Positions 33,222-41,742 of a DNA stretch of 64,000 nucleotides are shown piece by piece (the first letter of the stretch is position 1; every line of letters begins with the position of its first letter). Source of the DNA: Bacillus dicomae. Lineage in GTDB: Bacteria; Bacillota; Bacilli; Bacillales; Bacillaceae_G. Under the pieces are notes generated by a model. It searched no databases and was not told where the DNA came from. It was given only the letters and a program-made list of their open reading frames with translations. The position numbers and the translations under genes were made by a program. Location: NCBI RefSeq assembly GCF_006494425.1, contig NZ_VHIV01000005.1, positions 159,481 to 223,480 of the forward strand, in the 5' to 3' direction.

Positions 33222-35078
33222 ATGAGAACAGTATTTTTAACTGGTGGAACAGGCTTTATTGGAAAGCAATTAGTAAAAGAATTAGCCAAAGAGGATGTTA
33301 AAATTCTTCTTTTAGTAAGGTCGAAAAGTAAAGCAATACGCATTTTTCAAGAAAGAGGCATCTTAAAAAAGGCAGTTATGTACTTTATTGAAGGTGATTT
33401 GACGAAAATAGATTTAGGTCTAATTGCTGAAGATAAGGAGAGGGTATTGAAAACGGATGTGATTATTCACGCAGGAGGCCCCATGGATATTCAAGCGACA
33501 AGTAAAGAGGCAGCTTCCGTATTTTTAAATGGCGCCAAACATATTAGTGAATTAGCTAAAAGTATTCATCAATTAAAGGGTTTGCAACAATTTATTCATG
33601 TTGTAGGTTATATGAGTCCCTTTGATGATAAAAATAGTAAGATTGCAATTGATGTGTTTCAAGAAGGAAATAATTATTTGAAAATAAAAAATCCATATGA
33701 GAGAACAAAATTTTTAGCAGATCTTTATATCCGTCAGCAGGCATCAGCAGTAGGTTATCCGCTTTCTGTAATTAATCCGCCAACTGTAGTCGGTAGTAGT
33801 AAAACAGGGAGTACAGAGCAGATAGCAGGATTAGGTTTGCTTGTGACGAGTATGCGAAGAGGGCTCATGCCAATGATTCCTGGAGGTAAGGGATATAGGT
33901 TACCACTTATTTCAAACGATGAGCTTGCGAAGTTTATTGTGCAGGTTTTCAGATTGGAGCAACCGACTATTCAAACATATACACTTGTTGAAGACAAACC
34001 GCACGATCAGAACATTGCTGAGTTATTAAGTATTATGTCAGAAAGTATGAATATGAGGGCACCAAAAATTTCTGTCCCAATGCCACTTATGAAAGCAATT
34101 ATGAATAGTGGAGTAAGTAAAATAACAAAAATTCCTTCTGATGGACTGAATTTTATTACAAAACGAAAATTTTCAAATGTTTCAGCGAAAAAAATTATGG
34201 GAGGAGATTGGTTTAAGGAGACGAGTGTAATGAAATTTTTCCCTGCCGTAGTAGCTGATCTGGATTATCGAATGATGTATCAAAATGGCCAGCATAATCA
34301 TTTATTTAAACGAACATTATGCGATAACAATACCCTTTACCAATTACAAGGAGAGGGTAAACCGTTTATTTTATTACATGGTTTATTGAGTGATGGAGAG
34401 GATTTATTTCCTTTAGCACAAGAGCTTCATGAAAAAACTGGTCAACCTGTATGGATCTTGGATCTTCCAGGTTTGGGGCGTTCTCCTTTTAAACTAGAGA
34501 AAAATCTTCTAGATATCTATTTGAATGTAGTGAAAAAGTTATTGGAGAAAGCTACGAATGGAGCACATCTAATTGGCCATTCATTCGGTGCGTTTATTCT
34601 TCTAGAAGCATTGGTACAAGAGTACATAGATAAGAAGTATGCAATCACTTTACTTCAGCCACCTGTTGCTAAAAAAAATGCCAAATCGCTAAATGTTCCT
34701 CAATTTATGAACAAATGGACATTAAAATTGGCAACTACTAATTTGATAGGGCGATATTTATTAAGAAATGGTTTGTTTGAAAGTATGGAGAGCATCCCTG
34801 AGAATTATATTGAAAAAATAAGTAACAGTTTTACTTCTCCTAGAATTTTAAATACTACGGTTCAACTTAACAGTTTACTACTGAAAAATGATCAAGGTGA
34901 TTTCAATGAAGTAACAAAGTATAATCTTCACATTATTTGGGGGGATTATGACAGAGCCTATTCTGCTCCATCGCATCTTGGTAAGGTTGATTTTGTTCCA
35001 TATGGCCATCATTTTCCTCTTAGCCATCCGAGTGAAACGGCAACATTAGTAATAAAAAATAGTAATACTAGCAGATGA
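33222..35078 (+). CDS. Fusion of an NAD-dependent epimerase/SDR with an alpha/beta hydrolase (618 aa)
   Basis: Residues 1 to about 350 form an extended SDR of the fatty-acyl-reductase/epimerase type: TGGTGFIGKQL at 8-18, DLT near 62, YERTK with Tyr159 and Lys163, then VINPPTVVGSSKTG. Residues of about 365-610 form an alpha/beta hydrolase: FILLHGLLSDG with the oxyanion region, nucleophile Ser454 in GHSFG, acid in IIWGDYD near 571 and His in YGHHFPLSH near 595. Both sites look intact. Such a pairing could couple redox change of an acyl or ester substrate to hydrolysis. It sits under a TetR operator; the substrate is unknown. Confidence 0.85.
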   Translation: MRTVFLTGGTGFIGKQLVKELAKEDVKILLLVRSKSKAIRIFQERGILKKAVMYFIEGDLTKIDLGLIAEDKERVLKTDVIIHAGGPMDIQATSKEAASVFLNGAKHISELAKSIHQLKGLQQFIHVVGYMSPFDDKNSKIAIDVFQEGNNYLKIKNPYERTKFLADLYIRQQASAVGYPLSVINPPTVVGSSKTGSTEQIAGLGLLVTSMRRGLMPMIPGGKGYRLPLISNDELAKFIVQVFRLEQPTIQTYTLVEDKPHDQNIAELLSIMSESMNMRAPKISVPMPLMKAIMNSGVSKITKIPSDGLNFITKRKFSNVSAKKIMGGDWFKETSVMKFFPAVVADLDYRMMYQNGQHNHLFKRTLCDNNTLYQLQGEGKPFILLHGLLSDGEDLFPLAQELHEKTGQPVWILDLPGLGRSPFKLEKNLLDIYLNVVKKLLEKATNGAHLIGHSFGAFILLEALVQEYIDKKYAITLLQPPVAKKNAKSLNVPQFMNKWTLKLATTNLIGRYLLRNGLFESMESIPENYIEKISNSFTSPRILNTTVQLNSLLLKNDQGDFNEVTKYNLHIIWGDYDRAYSAPSHLGKVDFVPYGHHFPLSHPSETATLVIKNSNTSR

Positions 35079-35144
35079 GAGTGTGGGATAAATAAAAAGT
35101 GTGTAGTAAGATCGTTGTGTCTTTGAAATAAAATCGTACTGTTT

Positions 35145-35207
35145 GGGGTCCCACCCCATCGCTATCAAGCTAATATTTTATAGCACCCCAAAAACGAAAA
35201 AAACGAC
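35145..35207. repeat. Palindromic dispersed repeat, right arm with A-rich lead-out
   Basis: GGGGTCCCACCCCATCGCTATCAAGCTAAT is followed by ATAGCACCCCAAAAACGAAA, the reverse complement of the TTTCGTTTTTGGGGT lead-in seen in other copies. Confidence 0.7.
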
Positions 35208-35361
35208 TTTGTATTAAAGTTGCAAATAATTTTTGCTCTGAAGTATTTTTCTTTTTTTAGTTGTTAGATGAGAATCATATATCTTAATAGGTTTTTTGTA
35301 TTATAAAAAAATTCAGATATTTACACGGATAACAATAGGTGATATTATATAAAAAATAAAT

Positions 35362-35642
35362 GCGATGAAGAGAAGAGTAAATAAAGTGAATTCTATACAG
35401 AGAACCCTGGTAGCTGAAAAAGGGTTAGAATTTCTTTATCGAAGCAAGCCTCAGAGCAGCACGTCGGAACCTTTTAGGAGGGGGTGATGTGACGGGAGCT
35501 CCCGTTATAGAGCTAAGGTATAAGCATTTTTAAATGCCGTACCTGATAAGGTTAATATGGCGACATATTAATAAACTAGGGTGGCACCGCGATGATAAAT
35601 CTCGTCCCTAAGACTTCAAGTCTTGGGGGGGGATTTTTTTAT
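35362..35642 (+). ncRNA. T-box leader (tRNA-sensing riboswitch) with terminator
   Basis: The conserved T-box AGGGTGGCACCGCG is at 35578-35591. Upstream is a stem I with AGAGTA and the distal part CCCTGGTAGCTGAAAAAGGG. The lower strands TAAAGTGAATTCTA and TAGAATTTCTTTA pair and leave TCGAAGCAAGC facing the AGTA bulge as the specifier region. Downstream, AATCTCGTCCCTAAGACTT pairs with AAGTCTTGGGGGGGATT and is followed by T residues, forming the terminator. The specifier codon is uncertain: GCA, GAA or AGC are possible. The T-box base C in UGGC predicts a tRNA with discriminator G. Confidence 0.92.
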
Positions 35643-35692
35643 TTTGTTTTAAGTGTTGCATTCTATCTGATTATATTTTAGGAGGAATTCAA

Positions 35693-36952
35693 TTGAGTCT
35701 AAAAAAAACATTGGAAACTTGGCGGTATCCATCTATCTTATTGTTTAGTATTGGTGTTTCAAGCGTTGGAAGTTGGGTTTACTTTATTGCTCTAAACCTT
35801 ATCGTTCTTAACATAACAGAATCGGCAATTGCTGTCTCTGGTTTATATATTATTAGGGCTTTATCAACATTGTTTACTAATATTTGGTCAGGAAGTCTTG
35901 TAGATCGTTCAAATAAAAAATATCTCATGATAGCACTAGGTGTCTTTCAGACTGTGCTAATTGCATTATTACCTTTCTTCTCTTCTTTAGGGCTTATATA
36001 TGCTATGGTCTTTCTTATTACAATAGCGAGCTCTATGTACCACTCAACATCGGTAACTTATATTACAAAGTTAATACCGATAGGACAAAGAAAACGTTTC
36101 AACTCTTTACGTAGCCTACTTGATTCCGGAGCATTTTTGACTGGACCAGCAATAGCGGGAATGATGTTTACAATTGGTACACCTAATCTGGCTATTTATA
36201 TCAATGCTGTAGCTTTATTTTTATCTGCATTAATTACAGTAGGGATGCCTAATGTTGAATCCTCTGCACAGTTAGTAAAAACATCAAATACAACAAAATT
36301 ATCTCTTAGATTATTAATAGGTGATTGGAAACTTGTTATTGGATTTAGCCGTAAGTTTCTATATGTCATGATAATATATCTTTTATTTAGTACGATGGTA
36401 GTTATGATGACAGCTACAGATTCGTTGGAAGCTGCTTTTGCAACTAGGATACTTTCTTTATCTGAAGGTGAATATGGAATTTTAGTCAGCATTGCTGGAG
36501 CAGGAGTATTGGTAGGTTCTTTATCTAATGCAATAATTAATGAAAAAATACCTACCTCATGGCTTATGGGTATGGGTTCCTTAATAACTGCAGTAGGTTA
36601 TATGATTTTTACATCTTCTAATAACTTTTTTATAGCATCTGTAGGGGTTTTTGTTTTATCATTCGCTACTGCCTTTTCTAATACTGGTTTTTATACATTT
36701 TACCAAAATAATATACCTGTTGATGTGATGGGCAGAGTTGTCAGTATTTACGGATTTATTGAGGCTTTTTTGATTATTACAGTTACTGTAATCTTTGGTG
36801 TTTTTTCAGAGCTTATATCTATACGATTTGTTGTAGTTTCAGGAGCATTTGTAATGTTTTTGATATCTATCATACTATTTATTTGCAGTGTTCAACCATC
36901 AAAAGCAAAATTCTATTCTAATTCAACCGAGCTTAAAGATTCGTTTCAATAA
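35693..36952 (+). CDS. MFS exporter (MefA-like) under T-box control
   Basis: The start is a TTG after an excellent AGGAGGAATTC site. The 419-residue protein has about twelve spans, and its N-terminal half (SVGSWVYFIALNLIVLNITESAIAVSGLYIIRALSTLF then SLVDRSNKKYLM) is of the MFS_3 type, close to macrolide efflux and related exporters. A T-box leader directly upstream means expression rises when one tRNA is uncharged. This is unusual for a drug-type exporter and would suit a pump for an aminoacyl-tRNA synthetase inhibitor, or an amino acid transporter; both are inference. Confidence 0.82.
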   Translation: MSLKKTLETWRYPSILLFSIGVSSVGSWVYFIALNLIVLNITESAIAVSGLYIIRALSTLFTNIWSGSLVDRSNKKYLMIALGVFQTVLIALLPFFSSLGLIYAMVFLITIASSMYHSTSVTYITKLIPIGQRKRFNSLRSLLDSGAFLTGPAIAGMMFTIGTPNLAIYINAVALFLSALITVGMPNVESSAQLVKTSNTTKLSLRLLIGDWKLVIGFSRKFLYVMIIYLLFSTMVVMMTATDSLEAAFATRILSLSEGEYGILVSIAGAGVLVGSLSNAIINEKIPTSWLMGMGSLITAVGYMIFTSSNNFFIASVGVFVLSFATAFSNTGFYTFYQNNIPVDVMGRVVSIYGFIEAFLIITVTVIFGVFSELISIRFVVVSGAFVMFLISIILFICSVQPSKAKFYSNSTELKDSFQ

Positions 36953-36992
36953 ATTCTTTGTTTAATAAATAAAATTAAATAATAGTGATGAA

Positions 36993-37024
36993 ATAAAAAG
37001 GATCTTTACTGAAAGATTTTTTTA
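36993..37024 (+). terminator. Short terminator after T-box MFS gene
   Basis: AAAAAGGATCTTTACTGAAAGATTTTTTTA forms a short stem with a T run. Confidence 0.5.
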
Positions 37025-37218
37025 TTACCGATAATTACTAAAATAATAGCAACTCCTATGTAATAAATAGAGTTTTCTAAAGGCATTGTTTAGAATCTTC
37101 CTTTTCTTTATTTTACCATTTAACAGGATTAATATATTGTTGGATTTTGGTTGTATATTCTATACATGTCTAGTAATATAACTTTTAATTTTCATAAGTT
37201 AATATATGTATTATCTTA

Positions 37219-37258
37219 TAAAAAAACTCATCAGGATTTATTCTGATGAGTTTTTTGT
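37219..37258. terminator. Bidirectional terminator between convergent genes
   Basis: AAAAAACTCATCAG pairs with CTGATGAGTTTTTT around a GATTTATT loop. Confidence 0.9.
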
Positions 37259-37277
37259 TTATATAATTTATCAATAA

Positions 37278-37823
37278 TTATTCTTTTTTCTCCGGCTGAT
37301 AGGAAAGAATAACGACACCTGAACTGGTCGTTCTTGTTTCTATAAGTTTTAATGCTTTTGTATTGTTCTGGTCTTTAAAGAGACGCTTTCCACTCCCTAC
37401 GATAACGGGATTGACTATAAAGTGATATTCATCAATGAGGTCATGTTGCATTAATGTTTGTGTAAGCTCACTGCTGCCATAGATTAAAAGGTTCTGACCA
37501 GGCTGTTCCTTCAGTTTCGATATTTCTTCTACAATATTACCCTTGATAAGATTTGCATTCCATTCGGTTTTTTCCAAAGTTGTTGAAGCAACAAATTTAG
37601 GCATGCTGTTCATCTTATCAGCAAAACCTTCTTCATCAGTCATAGAAGGCCAAGCAGCCGCAAAACCTTGATAGGTTACTCGCCCTAGTAGAAGAGCTTC
37701 ACTTTCAAACAGTAAATTGGATTGAAACTTTGCTACTTCTTCATTGAAGTATGGAGCAGTCCAAGCTGGTTCCTCCATGACACCATCTAGTGAGAGGTAC
37801 ATCGATACAATTATTTGTCCCAT
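37278..37823 (-). CDS. Dihydrofolate reductase-like / RibD C-terminal family protein
   Basis: The 181-residue protein starts MGQIIVSMYLSLDGVMEEP, the hallmark of the RibD_C family (DHFR-like fold). Later come ALLLGRVTYQGFAAAWPS, FVASTTLEKTEWNANLIKG and LLIYGSSELTQTLMQHDLIDEYHFIVNPVIVGSGKRLFKD. These cytoplasmic NADPH-binding proteins are common in Bacillus; substrates are unknown. The start is fixed by AAAGGAG eight bases upstream; the frame extends further without such a site. Confidence 0.85.
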   Translation of the reverse strand: MGQIIVSMYLSLDGVMEEPAWTAPYFNEEVAKFQSNLLFESEALLLGRVTYQGFAAAWPSMTDEEGFADKMNSMPKFVASTTLEKTEWNANLIKGNIVEEISKLKEQPGQNLLIYGSSELTQTLMQHDLIDEYHFIVNPVIVGSGKRLFKDQNNTKALKLIETRTTSSGVVILSYQPEKKE

Positions 37824-38175
37824 TTTGTTCTCCTTTAGTTTTAAATTGAGATTTTTACATATTGGTAACACAATTATTAATTCTCCAGCTAGAGAAATTC
37901 TCCTTTTTGAATAGTTTCGACAAAATGTATTTTATGTATGTTTCGGAATAACCCAATATATATTAATATCTTCGAAGTATTGTATAACAGATAACTTTTA
38001 TGCATTATTGATTAGCATTGCTTATTGTGCTAACGAATCAGGATAGTGTGGCGACCGACCAACTAAATAGTTGCTTATCCTCAATTATTAGAAGGAAAGT
38101 TCTATCATTTCGCGAATTTATTAGTCATAGACGAGTGCTATAATTTTTTAGATCTACATAAAGAGGTGACTACGC
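37824..38175. other. Intergenic region flanking the GC-rich DinB gene
   Basis: It is AT-rich with no convincing gene. A TATAAT at 38139-38144 could be the -10 of the dinB-like gene, but no clear -35 is seen. AAGAGGTG near 38161 is its ribosome binding site. Confidence 0.4.
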
Positions 38176-38685
38176 ATGAATCAAAGACCGTCAGAAGAAG
38201 AATACGCCGGGAGCTCCGGCGAATATATCCGTTTGGTGCCGGACGGTAATATCATCGACATTCTGCTCGCCCAGGAAAGGCAAATGACCGAGCTCTTGGC
38301 ATCGTTGACCGAAAGCCAGGCCGCGTATCGGTATGCGGAAGGAAAATGGACGCTGAAAGAAGTCGTGGGTCACATCGCAGACGCGGAACGCGTCATGACC
38401 TACCGCCTGCTCCGGTTCGCGAGAGGGGACCAGACGCCGCTGACCGGTTTCGATCAGGAATTGTTCATACCTCCTTTCGGAAGCTGGACAACCGCGCAAT
38501 TGGCCGAAGACTACCGGGCCGTACGGCAATCAACGATTACATTGCTGCGCGGGCTACCGGCGGAGGCGTGGACCCGCAAGGGCACAGCCAACAACCTAAG
38601 CATTACGGCGCGCGCCCTCGCGTACGGCATCGCAGGACACGAAATTCATCACATGGGGGTCATCCGAAATCGGTACTTGAGTTAA
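38176..38685 (+). CDS. DinB-family metalloenzyme-like protein, GC-rich and probably transferred
   Basis: The 169-residue four-helix protein has the DinB / YfiT metal triad: His in EVVGHIADAERVM at about residue 62 and the late pair in GHEIHHMG at about 154-158. The proteins are thought to be thiol S-transferases using bacillithiol or similar. Codon use is clearly GC-rich (GCC, CGG, CTG, GGC everywhere), unlike every neighbour, which points to recent transfer from a higher-GC Firmicute such as Paenibacillus. It is followed by a palindromic repeat and a terminator hairpin. Confidence 0.82.
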   Translation: MNQRPSEEEYAGSSGEYIRLVPDGNIIDILLAQERQMTELLASLTESQAAYRYAEGKWTLKEVVGHIADAERVMTYRLLRFARGDQTPLTGFDQELFIPPFGSWTTAQLAEDYRAVRQSTITLLRGLPAEAWTRKGTANNLSITARALAYGIAGHEIHHMGVIRNRYLS

Positions 38686-38745
38686 TCGTCGGCTGAGGCC
38701 ATTGGAATGGAACTAACACATCTCATGCAACCTTAGATACCGTTC

Positions 38746-38948
38746 TTATGGGGGGCCCGACCCACAACCATCAACTTAAGGATTTAGACTATTTTTGAAA
38801 TTAAAAGCACGTTACTATTCTCTTCTGTTAATGAGAAAGGGTGACGTGCTTTTTATGAATATGCACCAAAAACAAGAGTTATATCGATTTTTCTCATTTT
38901 GGGGTATTTGTTTTTCTTAGATTGATGGTGATGGGGCACTACTCTATA
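38746..38948. repeat. Palindromic dispersed repeat pair
   Basis: The right arm ACAACCATCAACTTAAGG ends at 38781. The left arm TTAGATTGATGGTGATGGGG with its TTGGGGTATTTGTTTTTC lead-in lies at 38899-38936. Between them is a separate terminator hairpin at 38803-38855. Confidence 0.65.
38803..38855 (+). terminator. Terminator-like hairpin
   Basis: AAAAGCACGT pairs with ACGTGCTTTT, followed by a short T run. It lies inside the repeat pair downstream of the DinB gene. Confidence 0.65.
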
Positions 38949-39096
38949 ATGATCAAATTAAAATTTAAATAGTATAGAGACTCCATTACTCGGAAATATT
39001 GTAACTATTAAGTTGTAAACAGAACCGTAGTTTTTTTGAAAAAGCTATGGTCCTTTTTAGTTTTAGCAAAGTTATGATGCGAGAAAGCTTTTTAAA

Positions 39097-39175
39097 TTAA
39101 TCAAAAAAAATTGATTAACTAGTTGCATAAAGAACTCACCAGCGTATATACTATAAACATCAAAAAAAATTGATG
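39097..39175 (+). promoter_or_regulatory. ars promoter with two ArsR operators
   Basis: TTGCAT (39123-39128) and TATACT (39147-39152) are spaced 18 bp. Palindromes with arms ATCAA and TTGAT around AAAAAA lie at 39097-39118 and 39158-39175, flanking the promoter. An identical copy of the first is found at 39511-39532 before arsI. ATCAA-N6-TTGAT is a typical ArsR box. Confidence 0.8.
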
Positions 39176-39192
39176 AAGGGAAGTGAACTACA

Positions 39193-39498
39193 GTGGCACA
39201 AGATTTCCAGCTCTATGAGAAAAAATTTAAAGCGTTGGCGGATCAGAAACGTCTAGAAATCATGTATGAACTTTGTCAGCGAGGCCAAACGTGTGTATGT
39301 GATTTAACAGAGATTTTTGAAATGACACAATCTAAGTTGTCCTATCATTTAAAGATTTTATTAGACGCAGGTTTAATTGTAAAAGAAACAAAAGGTACGT
39401 GGAGTTATTATGATTTAAATGATACGGAAGTGAATAATTTATTATCAGAAGAATTGTGCTGTATCTTTAGAAAAACAGGAAAAGGTAGCTGCTGTTAA
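39193..39498 (+). CDS. arsR: ArsR-family arsenic-responsive repressor
   Basis: The 101-residue winged-helix repressor starts at GTG with AGGGAAG upstream. The As(III) site is Cys34-x-Cys36 in TCVCDLTEIFEM at the start of the recognition helix, the classical ArsR arrangement. The C-terminus carries further cysteines (EELCCIFRKTGKGSCC). It should release the operators around its promoter and before arsI on binding arsenite or methylarsenite. It is the first gene of the arsR-arsI-acr3-arsC set. Confidence 0.93.
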   Translation: MAQDFQLYEKKFKALADQKRLEIMYELCQRGQTCVCDLTEIFEMTQSKLSYHLKILLDAGLIVKETKGTWSYYDLNDTEVNNLLSEELCCIFRKTGKGSCC

Positions 39499-39510
39499 AA
39501 TTTTGCGCTA

Positions 39511-39532
39511 TTAATCAAAAAAAATTGATTAA
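39511..39532. promoter_or_regulatory. Third ArsR operator, before arsI
   Basis: It is base-for-base identical to the operator at 39097-39118: TTAATCAA, an A tract, then TTGATTAA. It suggests a second controlled promoter or a roadblock inside the operon. Confidence 0.75.
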
Positions 39533-39558
39533 TGATATATAAAGAGGAGGAATAAGGT

Positions 39559-39996
39559 ATGAGGTATGTTCACGTTGGTATAAACGTTACGAATTTAGAG
39601 AAGTCTATTGAATTTTACGAAAAGGTATTTGGTGTATCGCCAGTTAAGGTGAAAACGGATTATGCAAAATTTTTATTAGAGACGCCAGGGCTTAATTTTA
39701 CGCTGAACGTACGAGATGAGGTGAATGGAAATCAGGTAAATCACTTTGGTTTCCAAGTGGATACAGCTGAAGAAATCACATTACATAAAGAAAGATTAGA
39801 AAAAGAAGGTTTCTTTGCGCGTGATGAGATGGATACGACTTGTTGCTATGCGGTTCAAGATAAGTTTTGGGTAACGGATCCTGATGGTAATGAGTGGGAG
39901 TTCTTTTATACAAAAGCACATAGTGATGTTCATAAAATAGAAGATCCATCTTGTTGCACGACTTCTAACGTCGTAGAAAAAAATTCTTGTTGTTAA
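39559..39996 (+). CDS. arsI: ArsI-type C-As lyase (VOC dioxygenase)
   Basis: ArsI enzymes are Fe(II) dioxygenases of the VOC fold that remove the methyl or aromatic group from trivalent organoarsenicals. The metal ligands are His5 (YVHVGINV), His near 62 (NHFGFQVD) and Glu in GNEWEFFY near 115. The substrate-binding vicinal cysteines occur in DTTCCYAVQDKFW at about 96-97. Three more Cys pairs sit in the C-terminal tail (PSCCTT, NSCC). AGAGGAGGAAT precedes the start. The location between arsR and acr3 agrees fully with the assignment. Confidence 0.92.
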   Translation: MRYVHVGINVTNLEKSIEFYEKVFGVSPVKVKTDYAKFLLETPGLNFTLNVRDEVNGNQVNHFGFQVDTAEEITLHKERLEKEGFFARDEMDTTCCYAVQDKFWVTDPDGNEWEFFYTKAHSDVHKIEDPSCCTTSNVVEKNSCC

Positions 39997-40014
39997 TAGG
40001 AGATGGAAAATAAA

Positions 40015-41055
40015 ATGAAACATTTATCTTTTCTAGACCGATATTTAACACTATGGATCTTTCTAGCGATGGCTGTTGGGATTGGTTTAGGGTTTGTGTT
40101 CCCTAGTGTAGTAGACGGACTGAATACATTACAGGTTGGCACGACGTCTATTCCGCTTGCTGTTGGTTTAATTGTAATGATGTATCCACCATTAGCGAAA
40201 GTTCGCTATGAGGAAATGGGCCGAGTATTTAAAGATGTTAAAGTGTTAGTTCTATCTTTAGTACAAAACTGGATTATTGGTCCGGTACTTATGTTTGTTT
40301 TAGCAATTATTTTTCTTCCTGATAAACCAGAATACATGGTTGGTCTCATTATGATTGGGTTAGCACGTTGCATTGCAATGGTAATTGTTTGGAACGACCT
40401 TGCCGATGGGGATAAAGAGTATGCGGCAGGTTTAGTGGCTTTTAACTCAGTATTTCAAATGTTATTCTTCTCCATTTATGCATACGTGTTTGTAACAGTC
40501 ATTCCAGAATGGTTAGGGATTGAAGGTGCTATTGTCGATATTACAATGATAGAAGTAGCAAAATCAGTATGTATCTATTTAGGAATTCCTTTTATAGCAG
40601 GTATGTTGACACGCTTTGTACTAGTTAAGCTAAAAGGGAGACAGTGGTATGAAAAGGTATTTATACCTAAGATTAGTCCACTTACATTACTTGCATTACT
40701 ATTTACAATCATCGTTATGTTCTCCTTAAAAGGGGAAATGATTGTTAGCGTACCATTAGATGTTGTAAGAATAGCGATTCCATTATTAATCTATTTTATT
40801 GTAATGTTTTTTGTTTCTTTCTTTATGGGAAGAAAGATTGGTGCAAGCTATCCGGTGACTACAACATTAGCATTTACAGCAGGTAGCAATAATTTCGAGT
40901 TAGCGATTGCTGTAGCAGTTGGGGTATTTGGTATTCATTCGGGCGCAGCATTTGCAGCTGTTATCGGCCCTTTAGTTGAAGTACCTGTCATGATTGCGCT
41001 TGTAAACGTCGCTTTTTGGTTTAAACGTAAATATTTTAATGATCAACCAGTCTAA
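40015..41055 (+). CDS. acr3: ACR3-family arsenite efflux permease
   Basis: This 346-residue, ten-span transporter starts [23 protein letters not shown], the usual ACR3 opening. The essential Cys of TM4 is in [19 protein letters not shown] near residue 120, and [19 protein letters not shown] near 290 is the second conserved block. It pumps As(III) and possibly Sb(III) out of the cell. An ATG at 40003 is possible, but AGGAG then touches it; the ATG at 40015 is spaced better. It follows arsI by 18 bases. Confidence 0.93.
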   Translation: MKHLSFLDRYLTLWIFLAMAVGIGLGFVFPSVVDGLNTLQVGTTSIPLAVGLIVMMYPPLAKVRYEEMGRVFKDVKVLVLSLVQNWIIGPVLMFVLAIIFLPDKPEYMVGLIMIGLARCIAMVIVWNDLADGDKEYAAGLVAFNSVFQMLFFSIYAYVFVTVIPEWLGIEGAIVDITMIEVAKSVCIYLGIPFIAGMLTRFVLVKLKGRQWYEKVFIPKISPLTLLALLFTIIVMFSLKGEMIVSVPLDVVRIAIPLLIYFIVMFFVSFFMGRKIGASYPVTTTLAFTAGSNNFELAIAVAVGVFGIHSGAAFAAVIGPLVEVPVMIALVNVAFWFKRKYFNDQPV

Positions 41056-41081
41056 ATCTAAAAATAAAGGTGGAAAACAAC

Positions 41082-41486
41082 ATGGAGAACAAAAAGACAA
41101 TCTACTTTTTATGTACGGGAAATTCATGCCGAAGCCAAATGGCAGAAGCATGGGGGAAACAATATTTAGGGGATAAGTGGAATGTGTATTCTGCAGGAAT
41201 CGAAGCACATGGAGTGAATCCAAATGCTATTAAAGCAATGAACGAAGTAAATATCGACATAACAAATCAAACATCAGATATAATTGATACAAACATTTTA
41301 AATAATGCTGATTTAGTCGTTACGCTTTGTAGTCATGCAGATGCTGTATGTCCATCTACTCCGCCGCATGTAAATCGTGTTTACTGGGGATTTGATGATC
41401 CAGCAGGAAAAGAGTGGTCCGAATTTCAACGTGTTCGTGATGAAATTGGTGAACGTATAAAACGATTTTCTGAAATAGGGGAGTAA
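41082..41486 (+). CDS. arsC: Arsenate reductase, thioredoxin-coupled type
   Basis: This 134-residue enzyme of the low-molecular-weight phosphatase fold starts [24 protein letters not shown], giving the P-loop with Cys11. The redox pair is in [16 protein letters not shown] (about Cys83 and Cys90). It reduces As(V) to As(III), which acr3 then exports. The start is chosen at ATG 41082 with AAAGGTGG eight bases upstream; a GTG at 41070 is less likely. It is the last gene of the arsenic operon and is followed by a terminator. Confidence 0.94.
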   Translation: MENKKTIYFLCTGNSCRSQMAEAWGKQYLGDKWNVYSAGIEAHGVNPNAIKAMNEVNIDITNQTSDIIDTNILNNADLVVTLCSHADAVCPSTPPHVNRVYWGFDDPAGKEWSEFQRVRDEIGERIKRFSEIGE

Positions 41487-41494
41487 ATAAAAGA

Positions 41495-41538
41495 AAGAGT
41501 CAATCTTCTATTGTGTTGGAGATTGGCTCTTTTTTTAT
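41495..41538 (+). terminator. Terminator of the ars operon
   Basis: AAAGAGTCAATCTTC pairs with GAGATTGGCTCTTTTTTT. Confidence 0.88.
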
Positions 41539-41742
41539 TATACATAGTCATGACATTGGATTACAAAAATTACCGAAAAAGATAGAGAATATTCTGTCAG
41601 AGTGATAAAGTTAGAAATGTATTTAATGATGTAGGATATGATTTTTATTTGAATAAATTAGGTGTATTTTAAAAAATCCTCACTTTAAAAGGTTTTTATT
41701 CGGAAGTACAAAAACGAATTTTTTACATAAAGGGAGAATCGG

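Noticed and set aside
38191-38696. Additional long frames on both strands of the DinB gene
   Set aside because: They result from the GC-rich codons of the real gene; only the sense frame carries the DinB motifs.
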